DNA of 64,000 nt from Cynocephalus volans (taxonomy: Eukaryota; Chordata; Mammalia; Dermoptera; Cynocephalidae). The translations under genes were made by a program, and so were the position numbers. The first letter of the stretch is position 1; every line of letters starts with the position of its first letter. This document shows, in pieces, positions 44,217 through 56,610 of the stretch. The DNA is taken from positions 100,627,835 to 100,691,834 of the forward strand of contig NC_084469.1 in the NCBI RefSeq assembly GCF_027409185.1, read 5' to 3'. The notes under the pieces are model-generated. The model saw nothing but the letters and a program-made list of their open reading frames with translations. It did no database searches and had not been told where the DNA came from.

Positions 44217-45433
44217 TTTGAATCTCTGGGAAGATATGGAAGGGATGGGCATTTTTAACAGGCACTATGTGAGTATCTGATAATCTCTGTTGTCTGACAT
44301 GCATGACTCATAGTAGAAGATCACGTGAGAAAGTACTTAGAATTAGGAATGTGTAAGGCCTTTCTCAAATTTATTTGTGAAAATAACATACACAAAGAGT
44401 GCATGAATCATGTCTGTAGTTCTCAAAGGATAATAACATACTAAAATTGCATATCACTTCCCAGAGGTAAAAAGTGTAGCAGCGGCATCCCCATAGAATC
44501 TACCTAAAGCATGTTCCACTCACAACAGCTGAAATTGTATTTATTATTTTATTCAAAGTTTTTCTATTAGGCTGACTCCTGCAAAATTATCAGTATGTGA
44601 ACTTATTTGCTCAAGGAAACTAGCAATAGGGTTAAAACTCATCATGTTATCTCCCCTGTATAGGTTTTTGTCCAGTTTAAAATTTGCCTTTTTTCAAACC
44701 TGTTAAAAGTTTAATCTTAATGTGTGAATTTTATTTCCTGACTGTTTTCTCTGTATTGCACTTTAGATATTCTACTATGTCATTGTGTGTACAGTACTGA
44801 TTTATTTAAAATAATCTCTTTTAAAATAATGCATGGTATCTTGTCAAACTGAAATACTTTCTGATATTGATGGAAATCTTATTTGCTTGTAATTATTTTT
44901 TGATATTCTGAGTAAATCTGTTGAATATTCTTGTTTGTGTGTTCTGGTGGTAAAGAGATAGAGTTTTGCAGTTGAGATGGGATTACAGGTATACCGGAGA
45001 ACTTATGTTCCTTTGGGTAGTTCCACATGTTATCCTTAGTGGTTAAACCAATTTATAGCATGTTAAAAGTTCCATATCTTGTTCTTGATGTCCTATTGTA
45101 AGGGTAATCTTTGTACTTGACCCTGGTGCCTGGCTATGAGACTCTTGCAGGGGAGGTGGAGACCCCACAGACTACATCTCCAGTCCAGCAGTGTCTCTTT
45201 TGTTACCTGTGAAATATTTAAAAGGTACAGAATAGCAAGAGAGGTGCCCATCTATCTATTTCCAGAATTAGTAAAGAGTAAATTTTGACAGTTGCCATAA
45301 TGGTTCTCTTCTCAAAGTAAAAACATAGTATGCATAGCAAAGACATTCTATTTTTATTCTACATCCCTCTTCTTCCAATTCCAAAGGCAACCTCAGTCTT
45401 AAATTTGTTGGGTCTCCAGGCATTGTTTTAAAC

Positions 45434-45634
45434 TGTGCGTGTGTGCATGTGTGTGTGTGCATGTGCGCACACGTGTGTGAGTGCGTGTGTGTGTGTGCGT
45501 GCGTGTGCGTGCGTGTGTGCGTTTGCGTGTGTGTGCATGTGTGCGTGTGTGTGTGTGCATGTGTGTGTGTGCGTGTGTGTGCATGTGTGCGTGTGCATGT
45601 GTGTGTGTGCGTTTGTGTGTGTGCACGCACACAC
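45434..45634. repeat. Long complex (TG)n microsatellite
   Basis: About 200 bp of TG units with regular CG and CA interruptions (TGTGTGTGCATG, TGCGTGTG). Both strands give low-complexity frames (Cys/Val or His/Thr) of 73-120 codons that are not genes. The orthologous position in copy 3 (55442-55484) has only about 43 bp. Confidence 0.95.
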
Positions 45635-46019
45635 GATGCAAATGCCCATAAGTCTGAGAAGCTATAAATAAATTGTGAGGTCGTAAGACAGTGGAATACA
45701 GTGAAGGAGTGAAAGATAAGGAAGCAGAATGAAATGTACTAAGACTTAGAAGTCACTAGGTGTATTATCTTAAAAAAACAATTACAAAATGACACACACA
45801 ATATATAAAATTTTCAGATGCAAAGTGATAGCATTGTTTATTGATAGAATCACAAAGAATATATTGAAAGTGCCAGGGGATAATACCAAGGTTAGAGTAA
45901 CGGTCCCATTGGGGACAGGAAAGAGATGAAGAGTGTGAAAAAATTGAGGGGGGCGGTGTTCCAATAGGCTTGTTTTATTTTATTTTTGTAGAGTGCCTAA
46001 TGTATGTTTGGCAACATAT

Positions 46020-46950
46020 TTTATTTTTTATTGTCTAAATTTAAGGTGTACAACACTACATAGTGAAGTGATTACTATAGTCAAGCAAATTATTATATCC
46101 ATTACCTCACATAGTTACCTTTCTTTTTATCCTTTTCTTTTTTTTCTTTTTCTTTTTTTTTTTTTGATGGTCAAAGCACCTAAACTCTACCCTCATAGTG
46201 AATTTCTGGCGTACGGTGTTACTAACAGTAGTCATCATGGTGTACATTATGTCTCTGGAATAGCTCATCCTCCATAAATGCAAACCTGTACCCTTGTACC
46301 TACATCTCCCCATTTCCCAGGCCACCCTACCCCTGCTGACCACCATTGTCCTCTCTGTTTCTCTGTATTTGATTTTTTTTTTAAGATTTCACGTGTAAGC
46401 GAGATCATGTAGTATTTTTCTGTGTCTGGCTTATTTCACTTAATGTAATGTCTTCTAGGTCTACACATTGTTGCAAATGGCAGAATATCCTTCTTTTTCA
46501 AGGCTGAATAATATTCCACTATATGTGCCAGGGTACTTTGGAAAGTTCTTGGAAAACGGAGTTAAAAGTGAACATGAATCTTTCCATGAACTTGTTGAAG
46601 ACCCCTCATATATACTCACATAGCTCCCACATTTTCTTTACCATTTCTCTGTCAACAGACACATTAGGCTGTGTCCACATTTGGCTGTTGTGAATAATGC
46701 TGCACTGAAAAAGAGAGTGTAGGTATTTCTCTGAGTGGTGGTTTCATCTCCTCTGGGTGTATATGCAGAGGGACTGCTGGGTCCTGTGGTGGTTGTATTT
46801 TTAACTTCTTCGGGAACCTCCACACTGCTCTCCACAGTGGCTACACTGATACACGTTCCCGCCACCAGTGGACTACCGTTCCCCTTTCTCCATGCCAATG
46901 CTGACACTTGTCTTTGTGATAAGAGCGTTAACATGAAATTGTACAAGAGT
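46020..46950 (-). repeat. Old L1 3' half
   Basis: Antisense L1 3' UTR and ORF2 C-terminus: TTAAGGTGTACAACACTACA, CTGGCTTATTTCACTTAATG, TTGTGAATAATGCTGCACTG, CTCTGGGTGTATATGCAGAG. A MITE (46528-46612) has landed inside it, after which the L1 continues. Confidence 0.75.
46528..46612. mobile_element. Palindromic mariner-type MITE in an L1
   Basis: GGGTACTTTGGAAAGTTCTT at the left and GAACTTGTTGAAGACCCC at the right. It interrupts old L1 sequence (ATATTCCACTATATG before; TATACTCACATAGCTCCCAC after). Confidence 0.6.
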
Positions 46951-47095
46951 GATTTCATCTAGAAGGAATTTATGTTGTATTATTGGTGTTGCAGATTTAG
47001 CTTTTCAAAATCATTTTCTTTCTGGGTATTTAAATTCTGATTTTCAGATTCTATTTAAATTGCTAAGTTTTTCTCTTTTCTTTTTTTAAATGAGA

Positions 47096-47260
47096 TTTTT
47101 TTTTTTTTTTGGACTGGTAAGGGGATCGCAACCCTTGGCACAGTGTGGTCTGCACCACGCTCAGCCAGTGAGCGCACTGGCCATCCCTATATGGGATCCG
47201 AACCCGCAGCCTCGGCGCTACAAGCGTCGCACTCTCCCGAGTGAGCCACGGGGCCGGCCC
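47096..47260 (-). repeat. CYN-like dimeric SINE
   Basis: The minus strand is a near-complete dimer starting GGGCCGGCCCCGTGGCTCAC, with GGTTCGGATCC, GGGATGGCCAGTGCGCTCAC, a right unit ending GGTTGCGATCCCCTTACCAG, and a T-run (A tail) at 47096-47110. A probable short target duplication (TGAGA(A)TTT) flanks it. Confidence 0.85.
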
Positions 47261-47261
47261 T

Positions 47262-47760
47262 GAGAAATTTTATATTACCTTAATCCTCATTGTCATATTG
47301 TTCAGTAGTTGTTTCGGTTATAAATTTTTTTTCAACATTACACAATGTAATCATTTTTTGTGGCCCTTTGTTAATTTCTCACTAATCCTCTCCCTCCTCA
47401 CCTTTTCCCACTTCTGGTGGACTCAGTTCTGTTCTCTCCTTTTGAAAATTATTATGATTGTCGTATCATCATGTTGACGGGATACTCACACTCCCACGTT
47501 TACTGAAGTTGTATGTACAATAGCCAAGAGTTGGAAGCAACCTAAATGTCCATCAATAGATGACTGGATGAATAAGGAAAATGTGGCATATCTACACAAT
47601 AGAATACTACTCTGCCATAAAAAAGAATGAAATTCTGCCACTTGCAACAACATGGATGAACTTAAGAAAAATTGTGTTAAGAAAAGTAAGCCTAGCACAG
47701 AAAGAAAAATACCACATGTACTCACTCATAATTGGGAGCTAAAAAAAATAAATGAATACA
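47262..47760 (-). mobile_element. L1 3' end with 5' inversion
   Basis: The left part (about 47262-47475) reads as antisense L1 3' UTR (opposite CCTTTTCCCACTTCTGGTGG). The right part (47475-47760) reads as sense ORF2 end (GTCCATCAATAGATGACTGG, TACTCTGCCATAAAAAAGAA). An antisense L1 whose 5' part is flipped gives exactly this layout. Confidence 0.65.
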
Positions 47761-49070
47761 TTTTAAAAGTAAAGTTTTTATCTTTTGTTCTATCCATGTG
47801 CTCACTCTTTCACCTCTAGCAGGTTCACAGTTGCCCTGCCCAATCGTCCAACCTCATGCCTTGAATTCCATCTAATGACTGATTCCTAACAGTATTGAGA
47901 ATATAAAAAATCCAGTCATCAAGTTGGCCAGAAGTTAGGTTCAGTTATTCCTTGGATTCTTTCTGAAACTCTCAGCTGATCTAAGTCCATTGTCATGGGT
48001 CCAGGCTGTGTTCACAACTTTGTATCCACTCACGTTTCTCAATAACAAAGCATCACTTAAGCCCTTTTTAGTATTTTAAAATAGTTTACATTTCATGTAC
48101 TTCTTATATTTTATACTTTTAGGTCCTTTCGCATTTTGTCTATTATTTAATGAGTTTGATGTGAATGGGATTAAGATAGTGAAGGATGATATGGGGACAC
48201 CATCCTGGTCTGAAGTGGGCTTCAATACACTAAGAAAATTGTGGATCAATAAAGTTCATACAGAACCAGAAAATAATTTGATAAGCACATAAAAATATTG
48301 AATACATTACAAATGAAAAAATTTTTAATTTTAACATTAAAATGCTAATATTATCCAATTTAATATTAACATAATGTTGTATCCCCACCTATTAAATAAT
48401 GAATGAGATATAACTAAATGTACTGAGATTTTGCTTGCACACTCATGCTTTTCCATGGCATTGTAATTTCCCACTATTTTTACAGATAAAGTATCATAAA
48501 TTCAACCCACAGTTTCCTAATGTGAAGAAAAAATATAAATTGAAATTATAATAATAAAATTAGCAAAGATGGCTGTAAAAGCCTTAAAAAGTAGTAATGG
48601 ATCTTTCTGTATTGATCAGAGAAAGGCTTTTCACAGAGAATAGGCTGAAATCTGCTCTATAAAATTTGCACTGTGTACATTAAGGATCAGAAAACATTCA
48701 ATGACTTAGAAAAACATCTGTTTGCATTTTTTACAGTCATTTACCTATATTTTATAATATATCACTTATCCCCATATATCAGCTGTATTTTCACACTTTA
48801 AATCGGTATCAGACTTCTTGATATCATTAATTAGTGTTGCCTTCATTCATTCCTAAGAAAATACTGATATCTAGTTATAGAATGCTGTGTGTTCATGTGT
48901 GCAAGGTATGCGACATGGGGATGAGCAGGCACAGGTGGAGAAAAGTAGGTAGTGCACACCTGGTCTTATAGGGTCAGGCAAGCAGCCATCCTGAATCCCT
49001 CCCTTCTAGAGTCTTGGTCTTTAAGGATTTGCAGTGTCCTGGGATCACAGCAACAATAAAATTCCTTGGC

Positions 49071-49104
49071 TAATGAGGAGCTTTGGATATTGAGCCTCTG
49101 GAGG
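49071..49104 (+). promoter_or_regulatory. Candidate promoter module, gene B
   Basis: TAATGA (49071-49076) and CCTCTGGAGG (49095-49104) at the same spacing as in unit A, about 960 bp before the coding start. The O/E-like half is weaker here than in A or C. Confidence 0.4.
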
Positions 49105-49311
49105 TACAGAGACTGCAATGTGCCTGTGACCACCTCATTCAACAGTCATTCCTCAGCAAAGCAGTAGCCCCACCTGAGCCTCCTCCCACAGATGATCCCA
49201 CCTGTCCAGGAGCCTGGTGCCTCACTCAGTCCCTCTGCCCTTCGGAAGGACAGATCTTCTGAGTGGTGCACACAGAGATGTCAAGCATCGTACCACTGTG
49301 ATGCCAACCAG

Positions 49312-49317
49312 GTAACC
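49312..49317 (+). other. Splice donor of probable 5' noncoding exon, gene B
   Basis: AACCAG|GTAACC matches the donors in units A and C. The partner acceptor would be CTTTTCTTTCCCAAG ending at 49970, giving an intron of about 660 bp. Confidence 0.5.
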
Positions 49318-49970
49318 AATAATCCCTTAGTTAATGTTTGGAATAGAGGGCAGGTGTTTTACAACAGGTTCACCCAGAGGAAGCTGTAGAACGAGTACAT
49401 CAGAAGATTAGACAAGTCACCTGTGGGTCTCCTGCACAGCTGTCTGTCCTCTTTACATGTTTCCTTGTACCTTTGCACCAATACTCAAGCACCTCTTGTC
49501 TACCAATGTGGTAGTCGGTCTCTACTATGGCCAGGAGCATTTTCCTACTGAGCAGAAATCTGCACTTTCTAAAACAGGATGACTGTTCATAAATTCTCTA
49601 AGATTTACTAGCAATCCTATGCTGGTAGGTGGGGAGCATAATGTTTGGTAAATTTCACCTTATCCTCCCATTCCTGATTGTAGCATACATTTGAATTATC
49701 TCTGTTTCCTGGCTCTGATGTCTCTAGGATACCAGATGTAAACTTCAAGATGCCTCCTAGTCTGGTTTTCTTTAAAATTACAAAATATTTTATATGATTA
49801 GAATAACATAGAAAGTATAATTTTCAGAAACTGACCACTCCTTAACTATTTCTAGAACTAACAATTGTTGATGCTCTGGTACAGTAGCTTTGTGCCTTTA
49901 TTACAGTAACAATATAAAATGCAAGAGTTCCTTTTGTATTCCTCTATAATAGTCTCTTTTCTTTCCCAAG

Positions 49971-50222
49971 ATGGTGTTTGCCTGTGGTGATGCTCCTCCT
50001 GCTGATCTAGAAAATACATATTTGATTGTCTTGTCACCCCAGCTCTTCCATCAGGTTCATCAACGACATGGAAACCAGAAACCAAACAGCTGTTTCAGAA
50101 TTCCTTCTCATGGAGGTGACAGAGGATCCAGAACTGCAGCCCCTCCTCTTCAGCCTGTTCCTGTCCATGTACCTGGTCACTGTCCTGGGAAACTTGCTCA
50201 TCATCCTGGCTGTCCTCTGTAA
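49971..50222 (+). other. Overlapping upstream reading frame, gene B
   Basis: An 83-codon frame from ATG 49971, immediately after the predicted acceptor, overlaps the receptor start by about 150 bases in the +1-shifted frame. It corresponds to the ATG that in gene A (42267) is in frame with the receptor; small indels have moved it. It would be expected to reduce translation of gene B if included in the mRNA. It is not proposed as a protein gene. Confidence 0.4.
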
Positions 50223-51006
50223 CTCTCAGCTGCACACACCCATGTACTTCTTCCTGTCCCATCTGTCCTTCACTGATATCTGTTTAAGCACAACTACAAT
50301 CCCAAAGATATTGCTAAATATCCAGGCACAAAGTCAGAGCATCACTTACATAGGCTGCCTCACCCAGACCTGCTTTGTCCTGGCTTTTGCTAGCTTGGAA
50401 AGTTTTCTTCTTGCAGCCATGGCTTATGACCGCTATGTGGCCATTTGTCACCCTCTGAGGTATACAGTCATCATGAACCCCCGCCTCTGTGGTCTGCTGA
50501 TTCTAGTCTCCCTGTTCATTTGCATAGTGGATTCCCTGCTCCACAGTCTGATGCTGCTGCAGCTGTCTTTCTGCACAGATGTTGAAATCCCCCTCTTCTT
50601 CTGCGAAGTTGTTCAGGTCATCAAGCTCGCCTGTTCTGATACCCTCATTAATAATATCCTGATATATTCTGCAATGAGCATATTTGGTGGTATTCCACTG
50701 TCTGGAGTCATTTTTTCTTATGCTCAGATAGTATCCTCAGTTTTGAAAATGCCGTCATCAGGCAGAAAGTACAAAGCTTTTTCCACCTGTGGGTCTCACC
50801 TCTCAGTTGTTTCCTTGTTCTACGGGACAGGTTTGGGGGTGTGCATTAGTTCTGCACGTTCTGACTCTTCAAGAAAGACTGCAGTGGCTTCGACAATTTA
50901 CACTGTGGTCACTCCCATAATGAACCCCTTCATCTACAGTCTGAGGAACAGGGACATGAAAGATGCCCTGAGAAAGCTCACTGGCAGGACACCTTCTCTT
51001 CTCTAA
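50068..51006 (+). CDS. OR7G-like: Olfactory receptor, OR7G-like (gene B)
   Basis: 312 residues, intact. Seven-membrane odorant receptor with the full motif set: NQT at 5-7, GN in TM1, LHTPMYF, C97, [22 protein letters not shown], the extracellular loop 2 cysteines, SY in TM5, [13 protein letters not shown] and [13 protein letters not shown]. It shares METRNQT and the next 45 residues nearly unchanged with A and C, but differs at [10 protein letters not shown] where A and C read [10 protein letters not shown]. In-frame extension upstream could begin at 50026 ([11 protein letters not shown]), while the first ATG after the predicted acceptor (49971) is in a different frame. The exon sits in the same promoter-exon-intron layout as A. 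Expected expression: single-receptor choice in an olfactory neuron. Confidence 0.95.
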   Translation: METRNQTAVSEFLLMEVTEDPELQPLLFSLFLSMYLVTVLGNLLIILAVLCNSQLHTPMYFFLSHLSFTDICLSTTTIPKILLNIQAQSQSITYIGCLTQTCFVLAFASLESFLLAAMAYDRYVAICHPLRYTVIMNPRLCGLLILVSLFICIVDSLLHSLMLLQLSFCTDVEIPLFFCEVVQVIKLACSDTLINNILIYSAMSIFGGIPLSGVIFSYAQIVSSVLKMPSSGRKYKAFSTCGSHLSVVSLFYGTGLGVCISSARSDSSRKTAVASTIYTVVTPIMNPFIYSLRNRDMKDALRKLTGRTPSLL

Positions 51007-54000
51007 TTGTGTCATCTATTTTGGACTGGGGTCTTAGAATGAGTCAAAGTGACAAATTTGCTGGGTTAGCCACAATGCCCAACTCTACAGTCCCAAGTTC
51101 TTCGAGAGTGACTAGATAGCTTAACTGGTGAGTTCATTTTAGCTTGGCTGTTGATCTTCTCTCACTCATTGTATAGCTCTGGGATTTTACAAAAATGAGT
51201 CCTTTCTCTAAGCTCAGTTTCTCTGGTTGGAGTCCATGGAGTCTGAACCTGAGGCAAGGATTGTAGTGATTTTGATGGAACGTTCTCAGAAGAATAATTC
51301 AAAAAGTTGGATAGGCCAAGGAAAGGATCCCAACAAGGCTGTGGTCACAGCAAAGAGTAAATTCTGGCTCATTCCATGGTTATGACCATGTGAATTTCAC
51401 TCCATAGTTAAGCTATCATGAGACATGAAAGATGGTCTTTAATACAATTCAGCAGTTCTCAAGACGGGTCATTTGTAAACTGTGTCTGTCCAGGGCAATC
51501 TCAGTATCCATAACACTCAGTTTTGCCACCTAAAATATTTCTGTAATTAGGTCATCTCAGTGGGTTTGAGATTGTTGTGAAGCATTTTATCTTGATCAGT
51601 GATTGAGGTTTTGTTTCTGACAAGGGAAAGAATCTGTATGTAACTGTGCACAAACAATAAAAATAATTATCTTTTATACAAGGACTTCAGAGATAGGAAA
51701 TGTAGAGGAAAACTTATTTCCTCCTCCCTGTGGAGGCTTTATCCTAGTGTGATTGCTCTCATGGATCCGTACTGCTGCATGGATATAAGCACGGAATCCA
51801 CACATGAGGTACAGAGGTAGAAACCTGGCCCTCCTTCCCTAGGTCTATTGGTAATTAATATTGTAGAAAGTCATCCAGAAGATTGCCCCTCCAATATCAT
51901 TACTGAGAACTGGGTTATATGCCCTTTTATTAGTCTAATTCCTGGTGTAGGGGAAATTATCACTGCATGAGCCTTAGAGTGACCACATGCAGTATAATTC
52001 CTGTTGGGAAGTTTACTCCCAGTACAATTCCTGGTACCTAATAATTACTCAATACAATTTAACTATTATCACTAGATTTCATATCTTGCCTATATTTATA
52101 ATCTTGAAAATCTATGGTCTTTGGTATCTTTTTTACTTACTTCAGCAATTAGATTTGTTTCCTTTTATTGTTATACTTATCAGCTGTCCTTTCCAGTCTG
52201 ATTAATGTTAAAAAGAATAATTATTAGTTGGGTAGGACAAAGATAATTTTCTGCTGGAGTCTCATTTACTTTGAAATTTTCTCATTGATTTATTTGTAAG
52301 AATGTGTCTGAGGTTTCGCTTTTTTCATTATTTCATCCTGTTGTGTTTTTAGTCATCTCTAATGCAGTTCATATAGAGAATCAAATGTGGATAAAATTAA
52401 TTGTGTCATTGATGTCTTATAGGATTGATTACATTCTAGGACTCCAAGACAGAAATTCTTAATGTATCATTATGAGAAGGTTATTCTGTGGAAAATTACT
52501 TTACTTTGAGAAAGAGATGTTGAGTCTAACACAAGACAGGTGAAAAGGGAGGTCGGCAAGATTAAAGATTCCACATTTAACAGAAGCTTAATAAAGTGGG
52601 CCATCAGAGAATTATCTCTGTGGATGAGGGATTAAAACAGCAGAGGTCTCACAGGAAAATGAAAGCATTGGTTGGAAAACCTTCCATTTTGGCTGTCATT
52701 GCAGGTCGAGAGTGTAGTATTATTTTCAGCACCAGATCTAGAGAACAGCTCCCTGCCTGGCATGCAAGGTGTCTTCTAGAGCAGAGCTTCTTGCATTGAT
52801 GTCTATGGAACCCCTGCAGAGATAAATCACCTGAGACCTTTACCCATATCCTCACCCAAGAAATAATGAGTTTGAATCTCTGGAGAGATATGTGAGTGAT
52901 GAGCATTATTTGTATTTTGTGAGATTCTGATGACCTCTGAAGTCTGACATACACGACTTTCATATTAGAACATCATGGGAGAATGTATTTAGAATTAGTA
53001 ATACTGGAAGGCATTTCCTCAATTTTACTTGGAAAATAGCATGTGCTAAGTGGTGCATGAGACCTATCTGTAGTTCTGAAATAAAAGTAACATAATAAAA
53101 ACAGATGAACATATTCAGGGGTTAAAAGTAAAGCAATGCCACCATCACAGGATCCACCCAAAGGTCAGCCACGCCCATCACCCTGTCCTCTCTCAGCAGC
53201 AAACTCTGTCCTGAAATCTGTATTTATCGTTTTCTATGATGTTCTTTTAGGTTGAATTCTATAAAATTGTCATGTGAAACTGGCAATAGGATTAAATGTC
53301 GTCAAATCATGCTTGTATGTGTTCCTGTCCAATTTCAAATATTTTCTTCTCAAATTTGTGCAAAGTGTAATCTTAATGCATAATTTTTCTGTCCTTATTA
53401 TTTTCTCAGTATTGCAGTTTTAGTATTCAGTCATGTTGTTGGGTGGAGCCATAATTAATTTATTTCCAATATCCTGTATTTCTACATTATATATGGTGAC
53501 TTTTCAACATTGTGATCTTTTCTGATATTATGCAAATTTTGTTTGCATATATTTTTCTGTTATTATATATAAATATGTTTGAATGTTTTATGCTTGTCTC
53601 CTGGTTGAAATGAGAGAGAGGTTTATAGTTAGCAGAAAATTTTTTCAGATAAGGTTGTGCCTATTTTCCTTTCAGTATTTTCAGACAGTTTTTCTAAGCA
53701 TTTGAACCAATTTACATAGACATTAAATGTGCTTGGTGATCCATATCATGGCCCACCAGTTTTGTTTATATTGAAAATCTAGTAGGTTGAAAATTGTTTC
53801 ATTTACTTGCATATCCCTTATGATTATATAGTTGAGGGTCTTTTCACATAATTTGAGGCCAATTTTTTTCCCTTTGATTAAATATCTGTTTTTAGTACTT
53901 ATGCTGAACTGTTTATCTTTTTCTTATTAATTCATATGCATTCTCTATATAATAAGGATATTGGTCTCCATTACAGACATATGCATTGCAAATGTCTTTT

Positions 54001-55214
54001 GTGGTATGTCATTTTTTTTTTTTTTTTGATGTCCTTTGTAGTTTTTTGCATGGACATAATGTGAGTCTCTCATAGATAAAATATACTAGGATTATGTTTT
54101 TTAAATTTATATGGCCAAATTCTGCTTTTTGATTGTAAAGTTTAGTCCATTTACTTTTAAAGAAATTGCTGATAAGAAGAGACTTATTTACACTATTTTT
54201 CTATTTTTTCTGTATGTTTTACTATTTCCTCCCTTGTTTCCTCCATTACTGATTTATTTTGTGTCTAACTGATTTTTTGTAGTAAACCTTTTTGATTTTT
54301 TCTTCTTTCCTTTTCTGTATATATTATAAATTTTCTTTGTGCTTACCATGGGCATTACATTGATCATTCTCAATTTATAATAATATAGGTCAAATCAGCA
54401 CCACTTTAACTTCAATTGCATGCAAAAACTTTGCTCTAATACAGAATTTATGTTCTCTCTATATGTTGTTGCTAACTGAATATAGATCTTTAGGTATTGC
54501 TCCTCAATAAGATAGTTTTATAAATTTGTATCCATTTGTCTTTTAAACCCTATAGAACATTAAAAGTGGAGTTAGTTACAAATTAAAAATACAAAAACAG
54601 TGGCTTTTTTATTTCTTAATTATTTACCTTACTGGAAATATTTATTTTTTCATACAGATTTGAGTTACTATCTCATGTTCTTTCATTGCAACATGAAGGA
54701 CTCCCTTTACCATTTTTTGTACAGCAGACCTAGTGATAATGAACTCCCCTCAGCTTTTGTTTATCTTAGAAAATCCTACTTATCTCTGTTTCTTGGAAAA
54801 CAACTTTGGAAGATCTAAAATTCCTGGCTGAGAATTTTTTTGTTTCAGCAGTCTAAATTTGTCATTACACTAGTTTCCTTTCTTCATAATTCTGAAGAGA
54901 AAGGGAATGTTAGTCTTACTGAGTATCCTTTGTAGGTGATAAGTCTCTTCCCTCTTACTGCTTTCAAGATTCTCCCTTTGTCTTTATCTTTGGCAGTTTG
55001 ATGATAATATATTGTTGTGAGTGTCTTTGAGTTTATACTGCTTGTACTTTGTGGTTTTGCATTTATGCAGACCTCACAGACTACATCTCTAGTCTACCAA
55101 TGTCTCTTTAGTAACTTTTGAAGTGCTTTTAAAGGCAGCCTAGTGGGGAACAACAATGCAGGTGCTTGTGCATTTGAGTCCCGAATTAATAAATTTTGAC
55201 ATTTTCTGTAATAC

Positions 55215-55298
55215 TAAGGTACTTCAAAAAGTTCACAGCAAAATAGAATTAAAAGATAATAAAATATTTCCAAGAACATTTTAAAGACCCCTCATAGT
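55215..55298. mobile_element. Palindromic mariner-type MITE
   Basis: AGGTACTTCAAAAAGTTCAC at the left and ACATTTTAAAGACCCCTC at the right; the central AATTAAAAGATAAT is the least altered of the five copies. Confidence 0.55.
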
Positions 55299-55441
55299 TT
55301 TCTTCGTAAAGAAATGAAGTATTGTTGGACATGATATTCCATTTTTATTTTCCTCCAATTTTCTCCTTCCATTCCCATAGACAACCCCAGTCTTGAATTT
55401 GACCCTAGGTATAGATTTGAACTGTTTATACATGTAAATGT

Positions 55442-55484
55442 TTGTGTGTGTGTATGTGAGTGTGTGTGTGTGTGTGTGTGTGTA
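55442..55484. repeat. (TG)n microsatellite
   Basis: TG units with two TA interruptions, at the position that is expanded to about 200 bp in copy 2 (45434-45634). Confidence 0.9.
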
Positions 55485-55625
55485 TGATTTTTTATGTGGC
55501 AATGCAAATGCCCATCAGTTCAAGAAGATGAAAATAAATTATGATTTTTAAGACAGCAGAATACAGTAAAGGAGTTAAAGTTAGTCAAACAGAATGAAAT
55601 GTAACAAGACTGCTAAGTCATCAAA

Positions 55626-55706
55626 TACGGCGTACTTTAGAAAGTTTCTGGAAAGATTCATATTATTTTTCAATTCTATTTTTCCACAAACTTTTTGAAG
55701 TAGCCT
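55626..55706. mobile_element. Palindromic mariner-type MITE, reverse
   Basis: GCGTACTTTAGAAAGTTTCT at the left and CAAACTTTTTGAAGTAGCC at the right. It is next to the L1 3' end that follows. Confidence 0.55.
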
Positions 55707-55724
55707 TATATTTTCTAAGGAAAG

Positions 55725-55995
55725 AAAGAACACAGTATTGTGGTGGTCTTACAGAGGGAGGGAACATTCCTAGGACTACAAAGTGGAGTGGGGGGAAGAG
55801 AGGGTACAGGAGGGAAGTTTGGGGATAATTGGTTGGGGACATGGGGTACAAAAGTAATTTCTAGTAATGGATATGCCCCCAGTATGAATCTTGCCCTCAC
55901 AGCATGGGCCCGAGGGGTGAGAATTAGGTTTGTATCTCATGAATATTCTTAACAAATAAAAAATAATTAAATAAAACATTTCATACAAAAAAATG
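55725..55995 (+). repeat. L1 3' UTR end, same subfamily as 40835
   Basis: GAGGGAGGGAACATTCCTAG, CCCAGTATGAATCTTGCCCT and CATGAATATTCTTAACAAAT match the 3' end at 40610-40825. It is 5'-truncated to about 250 bp and ends in an A-rich tail. Confidence 0.85.
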
Positions 55996-56610
55996 GAAAA
56001 AAAAAAAAAAAGAAAAAGCATTGTAAAATGACATGTACAATATTCAAACACAGATTTCCCCATGTTTTTAACCCATCCTAGCACTACTCTGTATGTGATA
56101 GTTTCCTAACACTCAGTATTTCACGGTCATAAATTTACGTTTAGCTTCATTTAGTATTTCCCTTTATAATGATTTCTGGTACTGGTTTGCCTTCACCCCT
56201 GGAAAATCAACAATGTACCTGGACAGTTACGTCCCATGGATTTACTGAAGCTCCTGTCTACTTCTTCTGCACCCTCAATCCAAAGCTGATGGTCTTAAAA
56301 TTCCAGAAAAGTCCACTTGAATCCAATACACGGATGAACTTTCTCTCTGTTTGGACATTTATGATAGCTCCCTTCTGAACACCAAATGCCTTCTTAAAGC
56401 ATTAGCAAATAAAAAAAGGCCATAAGGTTGCTATAAACAAAATTCAACTACGCTCTGTGTGTGCCTAATATCGGGGTCATAATATCACAAATGCAGGAAA
56501 AACTATCTCCACACACTGAGCTTCTACTAGTCAACATGATAAACGGATAAACAAAATGTGGTATACACATACAAGGAATATTATTCAGCTTTAAAAAAGA
56601 AGGAAATACA

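Larger units (their letters stand above)
43305..48970. repeat. Segmental duplication copy 2 (gene A 3' flank to unit B)
   Basis: The 3' flank of gene A matches that of gene B: 43570/52280, 43760/52470, 44020/52730, 44095/52815, 45160/55080, 45370/55370, 45640/55510, 48240/59620 and 48900/60320. Relative to B and C it lacks about 1 kb (B 51230-52255) and has separate old L1, SINE and microsatellite content at 46000-47760. No gene is visible in it. Confidence 0.8.

Noticed and set aside
45268-45671. Overlapping long frames of 73-120 codons on both strands
   Set aside because: They are translations of the TG/CA microsatellite (His-Thr or Cys-Val repeats), not genes.
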